Shown here piece after piece: positions 10,770-19,216 of a stretch of DNA of 64,000 nucleotides. Under the pieces are notes generated by a model. It was not told where the DNA came from. It did not search any database and was given only the letters and a program-made list of their open reading frames with translations. The translations under genes were made by a program, and so were the position numbers. Position 1 is the first letter of the stretch. Every line of letters begins with the position of its first letter. Source of the stretch: Kitasatospora purpeofusca (GTDB taxonomy: Bacteria > Actinomycetota > Actinomycetes > Streptomycetales > Streptomycetaceae); assembly GCF_000718025.1 (NCBI RefSeq), contig NZ_JODS01000007.1:62001-126000 (forward strand), written 5' to 3'.

Positions 10770-12407
10770 TCAGCCGACGAAGAACACTGCCTTCGAGGCG
10801 AGATCGAGGAAGTACTGCGGCAGCAGTCCGAGCCCGATCGTGACCAGCACGCCGATACCGATCGCGGTCGCCGTGAAGGCGCTCGGGACGGCGACGGTCG
10901 GGCCGCCCGGCTGCGGGTCGGAGAAGAACATCAGCACGATGACCCTGATGTAGAAGAAAGCCGCCACCGCCGAGCTGAGCACACCCACGATCACCAGCGG
11001 AGTGGCGCCGCCCGCCGCCGCGGCCTGGAACACCGCGAACTTGCCGGTGAACCCCGAGGTCAGCGGGATGCCCGCGAAGGCCAGCAGGAAGAGCGCGAAC
11101 ACCGCCGCGACCAGCGGGGAGCGCCGGCCGAGGCCGGCCCAGCTGGACAGGTGGGTGGCCTCGCCCTTGGAGTCGCGCACCAGCGTGACCACGGCGAAGG
11201 CGCCGAGGGTCACGAAGGAGTACGCCAGCAGGTAGAACAGCACCGAGCCGACGCCCTGCCGGTTGCTGGCGATCACACCGGTGAGGATGAACCCGGCGTG
11301 CGCGATCGAGGAGTAGGCGAGCAGCCGCTTCACGTCCTGCTGGGTGACGGCCAGGACCGCGCCGACCACCATGGTGAGGATCGCCACACCCCAGAGCACC
11401 GGCCGCCAGTCCAGCCGCAGCGCCGGGAAGGCCACGTAGAACAGCCGCAGCACCGCGCCGAACGCGGCCACCTTGGTCGCCGCCGCCATGAAGCCGGTGA
11501 CCGGGGTCGGCGCGCCCTGGTAGACGTCCGGGGTCCAGGAGTGGAACGGCACAGCGCCGACCTTGAAGAGCAGACCGACCGTCAGCATCGCCAGGCCCAC
11601 CAGCAGCAGGGCGTCGTTCTGGGTCGAGGAGACCAGCGCCGGGGTGAGCAGCGCGTTCCCGGAGATGACCTCGGCGACCTCGCCGAGCCGCACCGTGCCC
11701 GCGTAGCCGTACAGCAGCGCGGTGCCGAACAGGAAGAACGCCGAGGCGAAGGCACCGAGCAGGAAGTACTTGACCGCCGCCTCCTGGGAGAGCAGCCGGC
11801 GGCGCCGGGCCAGCGCGCAGAGCAGGTAGAGCGGGAGGGAGAAGACCTCCAGCGCCACGAACATGGTCAGCAGGTCGTTGGCGGCGGGGAACAGCAGCAT
11901 GCCGCCGACCGCGAACATGGTGAGCGGGAAGACCTCACTGGTGGTGAAGCCGGCCCGGATCGCGCTGCGCTCCTGCTCGCCGCCGGGGGTGGCGGACGCC
12001 TGGGCGGCGAAGGCGTCGGCCGGCTCGCCGCCGGCCTTGGGCTCCAGCCGGCGCTCGGCGTAGGTCAGCACCGCGACCACCGCGACCAGCAGGATCACGC
12101 CCTGGAGGAACAGCGTCGGGCCGTCCAGGGCGACCGCGCCCATCGCGATCGCCCCGACCTTGGTGGTGCCGTAGCCCTGCACGGCGAGCACCAGGACGGC
12201 GACGAAGGCGCCGGCCAGGCCGACCAGGGCGGTCACCACCTGGGCCCAGTGCCGAAGCCGCCGGGGCAGGAAGGCCTCCAGCAGGATGCCGACCACCGCG
12301 GCGCCGAACACCACCAGCATCGGCGACAGCTGGCCGTACTCGATGTGCGGCGCGGGGATGCTCTGGGTACTGCCGCCGGCGGCGGCGAGCCATCCGGTGC
12401 TGCTCAC
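10770..12407 (-). CDS. nuoN: NADH-quinone oxidoreductase subunit N
   Basis: 545 aa, last gene of the complex I operon and one of the three antiporter-like membrane subunits that pump protons. It has about fourteen hydrophobic helices. Motifs include FVALEVFSLPLYLL with its conserved Glu, FKVGAVPFHSWTPDVYQGAPTP with the Lys of helix 7, and KRLLAYSSIAHAGF with the Lys/His of the later half-channel. The GTG start overlaps the nuoM stop in a GTGA. A stretch near residues 150-175 (ADAFAAQASATPGGEQ) is a soluble loop insertion. Confidence 0.96.
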   Translation of the reverse strand: MSSTGWLAAAGGSTQSIPAPHIEYGQLSPMLVVFGAAVVGILLEAFLPRRLRHWAQVVTALVGLAGAFVAVLVLAVQGYGTTKVGAIAMGAVALDGPTLFLQGVILLVAVVAVLTYAERRLEPKAGGEPADAFAAQASATPGGEQERSAIRAGFTTSEVFPLTMFAVGGMLLFPAANDLLTMFVALEVFSLPLYLLCALARRRRLLSQEAAVKYFLLGAFASAFFLFGTALLYGYAGTVRLGEVAEVISGNALLTPALVSSTQNDALLLVGLAMLTVGLLFKVGAVPFHSWTPDVYQGAPTPVTGFMAAATKVAAFGAVLRLFYVAFPALRLDWRPVLWGVAILTMVVGAVLAVTQQDVKRLLAYSSIAHAGFILTGVIASNRQGVGSVLFYLLAYSFVTLGAFAVVTLVRDSKGEATHLSSWAGLGRRSPLVAAVFALFLLAFAGIPLTSGFTGKFAVFQAAAAGGATPLVIVGVLSSAVAAFFYIRVIVLMFFSDPQPGGPTVAVPSAFTATAIGIGVLVTIGLGLLPQYFLDLASKAVFFVG

Positions 12408-14053
12408 TTGTGCTCACCTCCTGAGCGGGCGGTCCCGTCCTGGGCGGTCCCGTGGTCGGCGGACACCGGGTGCGCCGGCGTCGGGTCGGTCTGGTGCACC
12501 TGCGAGAGGGTGGCGTTCACCGACGGGTTGACGAGGTCGGTGAGCGGCTTCGGGTAGACACCGAGCAGCACGGTCAGTGCCACCAGCGGGGCGACCACGG
12601 CGAGTTCGCGGACCTTGAGGTCCGGCATGCCGCGCACCTCCTCCTTGACCGGGCCGGTCATGGTGCGCTGGTAGAGCAGCAGGGCGTACAGCGCGGCGAG
12701 CACGATGCCGAAGGTGGCGACGATGCCGACCGCGGGGTACCGGCTGAAGGTGCCGACCAGGACCAGGAACTCGCTGACGAACGGCGCCAGGCCGGGCAGC
12801 GAGAGCGTCGCCAGCCCGCCGATCAGGAAGGTCCCGGCGAGCACCGGGGCGACCTTCTGCACGCCGCCGTAGTCGGCGATCAGCCGGGAGCCGCGGCGGG
12901 AGATCAGGAACCCGGCCACCAGCATCCACGCGGCGGTGGAGATGCCGTGGTTGACCATGTAGAGGGTGGCACCGCTCTGGCCCTGGCTGGTCATCGCGAA
13001 GATGCCCATGATGATGAAGCCGAAGTGCGAGATCGAGGCGTAGGCGACCAGCCGCTTGATGTCCTTCTGGCCGATGGCCAGCAGCGCGCCGTAGACGATC
13101 CCGATCAGGGAGAGGACCAGGATCGCCGGGGCGAAGGTCTTCGAGGCGTCCGGGAACAGCCCGAGGCAGAAGCGCAGCATCGCGAAGGTGCCGACCTTGT
13201 CCACCACGGCGGTGATCAGCACGGCGGTGCCGGCGGTGGCCTCGCCCATCGCGTTCGGCAGCCAGGTGTGCAGCGGCCAGAGCGGGGCCTTGACCGCGAA
13301 GGCGAAGAAGAAGCCGAGGAACAGCGCCTTCTCCGCGGTGCCGCCGATCTGCAGCCGGCCGTCGGCGACCGCCGCGGTGAGCGTCTGCAGGTCGAAGGTG
13401 CCCAGGCCCTGGTCCTGCGCGATCACGTACAGGCCGATCACGGCGGCCAGCATGACCAGGCCGCCGAGCAGGTTGTAGAGCAGGAACTTGACCGCCGCGT
13501 AGGAGCGCTGGCGGGCGGACTCGGGGCCGCCCGCCCGGTCGCCGAAGCCGCCGATGAGGAAGTACATCGGGATCAGCATGGCTTCGAAGAAGACGTAGAA
13601 GAGGAAGACGTCGGTGGCGTAGAAGGAGACGATCACCATCGCCTCCACCGCCAGCACCAGGGCGAAGAACGCCTGGGTGCGCCGCCGGTTCTCGAACGAC
13701 CCCTCCGGCGGTGCGACGGCCGGGTCCGCGTCGTGCCAGGAGGCGAGCAGCACGACCGGGACCAGGACGGCGGTGAGCAGGGCGAGGACGGCGCCGATGC
13801 CGTCCACCCCGAGCGCGAAGGTGATGCCGAAGGAGCGGATCCAGCTGTAGGACTCGGTCAGCTGGTAGCGGGCGCCGTCCGGGTCGAACCGCGCGGCCAC
13901 CGCGCCGGCCAGGGCCAGGGTGGCGACGGAGAAGACCGTCGCCACGATCTTGGTGTTCCGCCGCCGCGCCTCGGTGGACCCGGCGGGCAGGGCGGCGGTG
14001 ACCACCGCACCGACCGCCGGGACGGCGCAGGTGGCGGTGAGGAGGACGCTCAT
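12404..14053 (-). CDS. nuoM: NADH-quinone oxidoreductase subunit M
   Basis: 549 aa, antiporter-like proton-pumping subunit. The conserved Glu of helix 5 is seen in YVFFEAMLIPMYFLIGGFG, the helix 7 Lys in FAVKAPLWPLHTWLPNA and helix 8 in KRLVAYASISHFGFI. The C-terminal 40 residues (after NLVNPSVN-like TDLVNPSV) are a soluble, Asp/His/Thr-rich tail. The start at 14053 has GGGGAGG seven bases upstream, a strong independent site despite lying inside the operon. It is separated from nuoL by 37 bases. Confidence 0.96.
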   Translation of the reverse strand: MSVLLTATCAVPAVGAVVTAALPAGSTEARRRNTKIVATVFSVATLALAGAVAARFDPDGARYQLTESYSWIRSFGITFALGVDGIGAVLALLTAVLVPVVLLASWHDADPAVAPPEGSFENRRRTQAFFALVLAVEAMVIVSFYATDVFLFYVFFEAMLIPMYFLIGGFGDRAGGPESARQRSYAAVKFLLYNLLGGLVMLAAVIGLYVIAQDQGLGTFDLQTLTAAVADGRLQIGGTAEKALFLGFFFAFAVKAPLWPLHTWLPNAMGEATAGTAVLITAVVDKVGTFAMLRFCLGLFPDASKTFAPAILVLSLIGIVYGALLAIGQKDIKRLVAYASISHFGFIIMGIFAMTSQGQSGATLYMVNHGISTAAWMLVAGFLISRRGSRLIADYGGVQKVAPVLAGTFLIGGLATLSLPGLAPFVSEFLVLVGTFSRYPAVGIVATFGIVLAALYALLLYQRTMTGPVKEEVRGMPDLKVRELAVVAPLVALTVLLGVYPKPLTDLVNPSVNATLSQVHQTDPTPAHPVSADHGTAQDGTARSGGEHK

Positions 14054-14090
14054 GCCTCGGCCTCCCCTCGATGTGTGTAATCCGGGTGCA

Positions 14091-15986
14091 TCAGACGGAC
14101 CTCATCAGGAGAGTCGTGGCGACCAGCACCAGCGTGCCGCCGAACATGGAGAGCGCGTACGTGCGGACGTAGCCGTTCTGGATCCGCCGCAGCCGGCTGG
14201 AGACGCCGCCGATGGTGGCCGCCAGGCCGTTGACGAAACCGTCCAGGCCGCGGCTGTCGAAGTAGACCAGCGCCGCGGCCAGCGCCGAACCGGGGCGGAC
14301 CAGGACGGCGTGGTTGAAGTCGTCCTGGAGGAGGTCACGGCGGGCGGCCCGGGTGAGCGGGGAGCCGTACGGCGGCACCACCGGGACGGCGGAGCGGCCG
14401 TACATGAGGTACGAGAGCGCGACGCCGGCCAGCATGCAGGCGGTGGTGAGCAGGGTGACCACCAGCGGGGTGAGCGGGGAGTTGCCCTCCTCGTGCCCGG
14501 TGACCGGCTCCAGCCAGGTGAGGAAGGACTCGTGGAAGGCGAACAGCCCGCCGGCGAAGACCGAGCCGAAGGCCAGCACGATCATCGGGACGGTCATGGT
14601 CTTCGGCGACTCGTGCGGGTGCGGGTCGTGGCCCTCGGCGTCCGGCTGCCAGCGCTTCTCGCCGAAGAAGGTCAGGATCATCACCCGGGTCATGTAGAAC
14701 GCGGTGACGGCGGCGCCGACCAGGGTGCACAGGCCGAGGATCCAGCCCTCGGTGCCGCCCTTGGCGAAGGCCGCCTCGATGATCTTGTCCTTGGAGAAGA
14801 AGCCGGACAGGCCGGGGAAGCCGATGATGGCCAGGTAGCCGAGGCCGAAGGTGACGAAGGTGACCGGCATGTACTTCCGCAGGCCGCCGTAGTGACGCAT
14901 GTTCACCTCGTCGTTCATGCCGTGCATGACCGACCCGGCACCGAGGAACAGCCCGGCCTTGAAGAAGCCGTGGGTCACCAGGTGCATGATGGCGAAGGCG
15001 TAGCCGATCGGGCCGAGGCCGGCCGCGAGGATCATGAAGCCGATCTGCGACATGGTCGAGCCGGCCAGCGCCTTCTTGATGTCGTCCTTGGCGCAACCGA
15101 CGATCGCACCGAAGAGCAGGGTGACCGCGCCGACCACCACCACGGCAGTCTGGGCGTCCGGCGCCAGGTTGAAGATCGCCCCGGAGCGGGTGATCAGGTA
15201 GACGCCGGCGGTGACCATGGTGGCCGCGTGGATCAGCGCGGAGACCGGGGTCGGGCCCTCCATCGCGTCCCCGAGCCAGGACTGCAGCGGCACCTGCGCG
15301 GACTTGCCGCATGCGGCGAGCAGCAGCATCAGGCCGATCGCGGTCAGCTTGCCCTCGCTGGCGCTGCCCGCGGCGCCGAACACCGGCTCGAAGGCGAAGG
15401 AGCCGAACTCGACGAACATCAGCATGATCGCGATGGACAGGCCCATGTCGCCGACGCGGTTGACGATGAACGCCTTCTTGGCGGCGGTGGCGGCGCTCGG
15501 CTTGTGCTGCCAGAAGCCGATCAGCAGGTAGGAGGCGAGGCCCACGCCCTCCCAGCCGAAGTACAGCAGCAGGTAGTTGTCGGCCACCACCAGCAGCAGC
15601 ATGGCCGCCAGGAAGAGGTTCAGATAGGCGAAGAAACGGCGCCGGCGCTCGTCGTGCGCCATGTAGCCCACCGAGTAGAGGTGGATCAGGGTGCCGACGC
15701 CGGTGATCAGCAGGACGAAGGTCATCGAGAGCTGGTCGAGCTGGAAGGAGATGTCGGCCTGGAAGCCGTTCACCGGGATCCAGCTGAACAGGTGCTGGGT
15801 CAGGGTGCGGTCCTCCGCGTCCCGGCCCAGCATGTCCGAGAACAGCGCGAGGCCGAAGCCGAAGGAGAGCGCGGCGAGCGCGGTGGCCAGCCAGTGGCCC
15901 AGGCGGTCGAAGGCCCGGCCGCCGAGCAGCAGCAGGACGGCACCGGCCAGCGGGGCCGCGACCAGCAGGGGAATGAGAGAGTTCAC
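14091..15986 (-). CDS. nuoL: NADH-quinone oxidoreductase subunit L
   Basis: 631 aa, the distal antiporter-like subunit with the long lateral helix at its C-terminus. Signatures are YFGWEGVGLASYLLIGFW, the GDAMEGPTPVSALIHAATMV motif containing the helix 7-8 charged residues, and KKALAGSTMSQIGFM. The C-terminal part (DSRGLDGFVNGLAATIGG) is the typical coupling-helix anchor region. GTG start with GGAGG six bases upstream; 13 bases from nuoK. Confidence 0.97.
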   Translation of the reverse strand: MNSLIPLLVAAPLAGAVLLLLGGRAFDRLGHWLATALAALSFGFGLALFSDMLGRDAEDRTLTQHLFSWIPVNGFQADISFQLDQLSMTFVLLITGVGTLIHLYSVGYMAHDERRRRFFAYLNLFLAAMLLLVVADNYLLLYFGWEGVGLASYLLIGFWQHKPSAATAAKKAFIVNRVGDMGLSIAIMLMFVEFGSFAFEPVFGAAGSASEGKLTAIGLMLLLAACGKSAQVPLQSWLGDAMEGPTPVSALIHAATMVTAGVYLITRSGAIFNLAPDAQTAVVVVGAVTLLFGAIVGCAKDDIKKALAGSTMSQIGFMILAAGLGPIGYAFAIMHLVTHGFFKAGLFLGAGSVMHGMNDEVNMRHYGGLRKYMPVTFVTFGLGYLAIIGFPGLSGFFSKDKIIEAAFAKGGTEGWILGLCTLVGAAVTAFYMTRVMILTFFGEKRWQPDAEGHDPHPHESPKTMTVPMIVLAFGSVFAGGLFAFHESFLTWLEPVTGHEEGNSPLTPLVVTLLTTACMLAGVALSYLMYGRSAVPVVPPYGSPLTRAARRDLLQDDFNHAVLVRPGSALAAALVYFDSRGLDGFVNGLAATIGGVSSRLRRIQNGYVRTYALSMFGGTLVLVATTLLMRSV

Positions 15987-15999
15987 CGAGGTCCTCCGC

Positions 16000-16299
16000 C
16001 TACAGCTTCATCAGGTTGCTGTCGTCGACCGAAGCGGAATGCCTGGTCCGGAAGATCGAGACGATGATCGCGAGGCCGACCACGACCTCGGCCGCCGCCA
16101 CCACCATGGTGAAGAACGCGATGATCTGGCCGTCGAGGTTCCCGTGCATCCGGGAGAAGGTGACCAGCGCCAGGTTGGAGGCGTTCAGCATCAGCTCGAC
16201 GCACATGAACAGGACGATCGCGTTCCGCCGGATCAGCACGCCGGAGGCGCCGATGGTGAACAGCAGGGCGGAGAGATAGAGGTAGTTGACCGGATTCAC
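16000..16299 (-). CDS. nuoK: NADH-quinone oxidoreductase subunit K
   Basis: 99 aa, three transmembrane helices, the normal length for the family. The conserved Glu lies in FMCVELMLNASNLALV (helix 2) and the second in VVAAAEVVVGLAI (helix 3). Both form part of the central proton path of complex I. The GTG start at 16299 overlaps the nuoJ stop in a GTGA; longer upstream frames are shadows of nuoJ. Confidence 0.96.
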   Translation of the reverse strand: MNPVNYLYLSALLFTIGASGVLIRRNAIVLFMCVELMLNASNLALVTFSRMHGNLDGQIIAFFTMVVAAAEVVVGLAIIVSIFRTRHSASVDDSNLMKL

Positions 16300-17225
16300 T
16301 CCGCCCCCTCCTCGTCGTGGTCGGACGCCGGGCGGTTCGCCGGCGCCGGGTGGTTGGCGGCCACCGGCTCCAGGGCCTTGCGCGGGCCGGTCACCGGCGG
16401 GCGCTCGGACGGCGGGCGGCCCAGCCAGTCGGCGGTGGTGGACTCCAGCTCGGCCATCCGGGCCAGCATCTCCTGGCTGACGTCGCGGATCTGGCCGCGC
16501 TCGCGCAGGGTCGCCATCACCGAGTCCTCGGCGATCGAGCCGTCCGGCAGCAGCGCCGGGATGTCCACCGCGTTGTGCCGGGCGTAGATGCCGGGCGCGG
16601 GCAGCGGCGGCACCTGGATGTTGTCGGCGACCCGCTGGGCGGCCAGCTCGCGCTGGGTCTTCGGGGCCTTCACGTGCTCGCGGTGGGTCAGCACCATGGC
16701 CCCGATCGCGGCCGTGATCAGCAGCGCCCCGGTGACCTCGAAGGCCCACACGTACTTGGTGAAGATCAGTCGGGCCAGGCCCTGGACATTGCCCTCGGCG
16801 TTGGCCTCGCCGAGACCGGCGAAGCTGTCCAGCTTGGCGTTGGCGATCCCGGCGACCATCAGCACGCCGAAGCCGAGGCCGCAGAGCGCGGCGGCGAACC
16901 GCTGGCCCTTCAGCTGCTCCTTCAGCGAGTCCGCGCTGGTCACGCCGACCAGCATCACCACGAACAGGAAGAGCATCATGATCGCGCCGGTGTAGACCAC
17001 GATCTGCACCACACCCAGGAACACCGCGCCCTGGGCCATGTAACAGACCGCCAGGGCGAGCATGGTGGCGGCCAGGCAGAGCGCGCTGTGCACCGCCTTG
17101 CGCATCAGCAGCGTCCCGAGCGCGCCGCCGACGGCGATCACCGCGAGCACCCAGAACTGGACGGCCTCACCGGTGGAGGTCGCGCCCGTCACGGCCGCGA
17201 GGTTCAGCGAGGTGGCGGCGCTCAC
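16296..17225 (-). CDS. nuoJ: NADH-quinone oxidoreductase subunit J with C-terminal extension
   Basis: 309 aa against about 170-200 in many bacteria. Residues 1-185 are the five-helix NuoJ core (motif GAIMMLFLFVVMLVGV, the flexible helix 3 region). The remaining 120 or so residues are soluble, beginning HREHVKAPKTQRELAAQRV and ending acidic (DHDEEGAE). Such extensions are common in actinobacterial NuoJ; their role is not known. GTG start at 17225 in a GTGA overlap with nuoI. Confidence 0.95.
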   Translation of the reverse strand: MSAATSLNLAAVTGATSTGEAVQFWVLAVIAVGGALGTLLMRKAVHSALCLAATMLALAVCYMAQGAVFLGVVQIVVYTGAIMMLFLFVVMLVGVTSADSLKEQLKGQRFAAALCGLGFGVLMVAGIANAKLDSFAGLGEANAEGNVQGLARLIFTKYVWAFEVTGALLITAAIGAMVLTHREHVKAPKTQRELAAQRVADNIQVPPLPAPGIYARHNAVDIPALLPDGSIAEDSVMATLRERGQIRDVSQEMLARMAELESTTADWLGRPPSERPPVTGPRKALEPVAANHPAPANRPASDHDEEGAE

Positions 17226-17833
17226 GACTGGGCCTCCTTCTCCCGCTCGGTCGGCTCCTGACGGACCGTGCCCGGCGCCGCCGCGGTGATCTCGCCCCGG
17301 TAGTAGGCGCCCTCGTCGGCGCCGGGGAAGATCGAGTGCGGGCTGTCGACCATGCCCTCGGAGAGGCCGACCAGCAGCTGCTCCTTGGTGAAGATGAGGT
17401 CCTGGCGGGAGGAGTCCGCGAGCTCGTACTCGTTGGTCATGGTGAGCGCGCGGGTCGGGCAGGCCTCGATGCAGAGCCCGCACAGGATGCAGCGGGCGTA
17501 GTTGATCTGGTAGACCGCCCCGTACCGCTCACCGGGCGAGTAGCGCTCGTCCTCGCGGTTGTCCGCGCCCTCGACGTAGATCGCGTCGGCCGGGCAGGCC
17601 CAGGCGCACAGCTCGCAGCCCACGCACTTCTCCAGGCCGTCCGGGTGCCGGTTCAGCTGGTGGCGGCCGTGGAAACGCGGGGCGGTGGGCTTCTTCTGCT
17701 CCGGGTACTGCTCGGTGAGCCGCTTCTTGAACATGGCCTTGAAGGTCACGCCGAAGCCGGCGGCCGGTCCGAGGATGGACGGCTTGTCGGCCCGTTCGGA
17801 CCGGTCGTTCCGGGCGTTCTGGTCGGACGACAT
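17222..17833 (-). CDS. nuoI: NADH-quinone oxidoreductase subunit I (two 4Fe-4S clusters)
   Basis: 203 aa. It carries clusters N6a and N6b in the peripheral arm next to NuoB. The ferredoxin motifs are Cys 70/73/76 with 80 (CVGCELCAWACP) and Cys 115/118/121 with 125 (CILCGLCIEACP). The N-terminal 20 residues are charged and variable; the FGVTFKAMFKK amphipathic region contacts the membrane. ATG start 6 bases after nuoH ends. Confidence 0.97.
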   Translation of the reverse strand: MSSDQNARNDRSERADKPSILGPAAGFGVTFKAMFKKRLTEQYPEQKKPTAPRFHGRHQLNRHPDGLEKCVGCELCAWACPADAIYVEGADNREDERYSPGERYGAVYQINYARCILCGLCIEACPTRALTMTNEYELADSSRQDLIFTKEQLLVGLSEGMVDSPHSIFPGADEGAYYRGEITAAAPGTVRQEPTEREKEAQS

Positions 17834-17839
17834 CTCGGT

Positions 17840-19216
17840 TCAGCTCCCTTCGGAATGGTCGGCCCCGTTGAGGGCGTCCTGCAGTTGCTTCGGGGCGCGG
17901 CTGCGCCGGCGCGGGACCGGCGGGAGCTGCTGGCCGGGCAGCGGGGGCACCGGGTAGCCGCCGGCCATCGGGTCGAACTCCCCCTGCGGCGCCTCGGACC
18001 CGGGCTCCGGCTTGCGCTTCAGGACGTCCCGCAGCAGGCCGAGCAGCAGCAGCGCGCCGACCGGGGCACCGACGTACAGCACCACCTCGCCGAAGCCGTA
18101 GCCCTCGTTGCGCAGGGCCCGGACGCTGGCCACCATGACCAGCCAGGCCAGCGAGACCGGGATCAGCACCTTCCAGCCGAGCTTCATGAACTGGTCGTAG
18201 CGGAACCGGGGCAGGGTGCCGCGCAGCCAGATGAAGAAGAACAGCAGCAGCTGGATCTTGAGAGTGATCCAGAGCAGCGGCCACCAGCCGTGGTTGGCGC
18301 CCTCCCAGAACGTGGAGACCGGCCACGGGGCCCGCCACCCGCCCAGGAACAGGGTCGAGGCGACCGCCGAGACGGTGACCATGTTGACGTACTCGGCCAG
18401 CATGAACATCGCGAACTTCAGCGAGGAGTACTCGGTGTTGAAGCCGCCGACCAGCTCGCCCTCGGCCTCCGGGAGGTCGAACGGCGCGCGGTTGGTCTCA
18501 CCGACCATCGCGACGATGTAGACGATGAACGACACCGGCAGCAGGACCGCGAACCAGGTGGGCTGCTGCGAGGAGACGATCTCCGAGGTGGACATCGAGC
18601 CGGAGTAGATGAAGACCGCCGCGAAGGACAGGCCCATCGCGATCTCGTAGCTGATCATCTGGGCAGAGGAGCGGATCCCGCCGAGCAGCGGGTAGGTCGA
18701 GCCGGAGGACCAGCCCGCCAGCACGATGCCGTAGATGCCGACCGAGGCAGTGGCCAGGATGTAGAGCAGCGCCACCGGGAAGTCGGTCAGCTGCATCGGC
18801 GTCCGGGTGCCGAAGATCGAGATCTCGTCGCCGGCCGGGCCGAAGGGGATCACCGCGAAGGCCATGAACGCCGGGATGGCGCAGACGATCGGGGCCAGGA
18901 TGTAGACGACCTTGTCGGCGCCGGTGACCACCAGGTCTTCCTTGAGCGCCAGCTTCACGCCGTCGGCGAGCGACTGCAGCAGGCCCCACGGGCCGTGCCG
19001 GTTGGGCCCGATGCGCAGCTGCATCCAGGCCACCACCTTGCGCTCCCAGACGATCGCCACGAGGACCGTGCCGACCAGGAAGCCGAAGCAGAACACCGCC
19101 TTCAGCAGGACCAGCCACCACGGGTCCCGGCCGAAGAAGCCGAGCGTCTCGTTCGCGGCGAGCTCGGCCAGCGCGGCCGGGCCGTGTCCGGCGAGCGGGT
19201 GCGGGGTCGGGGTCAC
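17840..19216 (-). CDS. nuoH: NADH-quinone oxidoreductase subunit H
   Basis: 458 aa, eight-helix subunit forming much of the quinone-access chamber. Conserved charged loops are seen: ERKVVAWMQLRIGPNRHGPWG, the ESELVAGF-like AEGELVGGFNTEYSS, and LRGTLPRFRYDQFM. The last 60 residues are a Pro/Gly-rich cytoplasmic tail (after LKRKPEPGSEAP), longer than in proteobacteria and common in actinobacteria. The GTG start overlaps nuoG in a GTGA. Confidence 0.97.
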   Translation of the reverse strand: MTPTPHPLAGHGPAALAELAANETLGFFGRDPWWLVLLKAVFCFGFLVGTVLVAIVWERKVVAWMQLRIGPNRHGPWGLLQSLADGVKLALKEDLVVTGADKVVYILAPIVCAIPAFMAFAVIPFGPAGDEISIFGTRTPMQLTDFPVALLYILATASVGIYGIVLAGWSSGSTYPLLGGIRSSAQMISYEIAMGLSFAAVFIYSGSMSTSEIVSSQQPTWFAVLLPVSFIVYIVAMVGETNRAPFDLPEAEGELVGGFNTEYSSLKFAMFMLAEYVNMVTVSAVASTLFLGGWRAPWPVSTFWEGANHGWWPLLWITLKIQLLLFFFIWLRGTLPRFRYDQFMKLGWKVLIPVSLAWLVMVASVRALRNEGYGFGEVVLYVGAPVGALLLLGLLRDVLKRKPEPGSEAPQGEFDPMAGGYPVPPLPGQQLPPVPRRRSRAPKQLQDALNGADHSEGS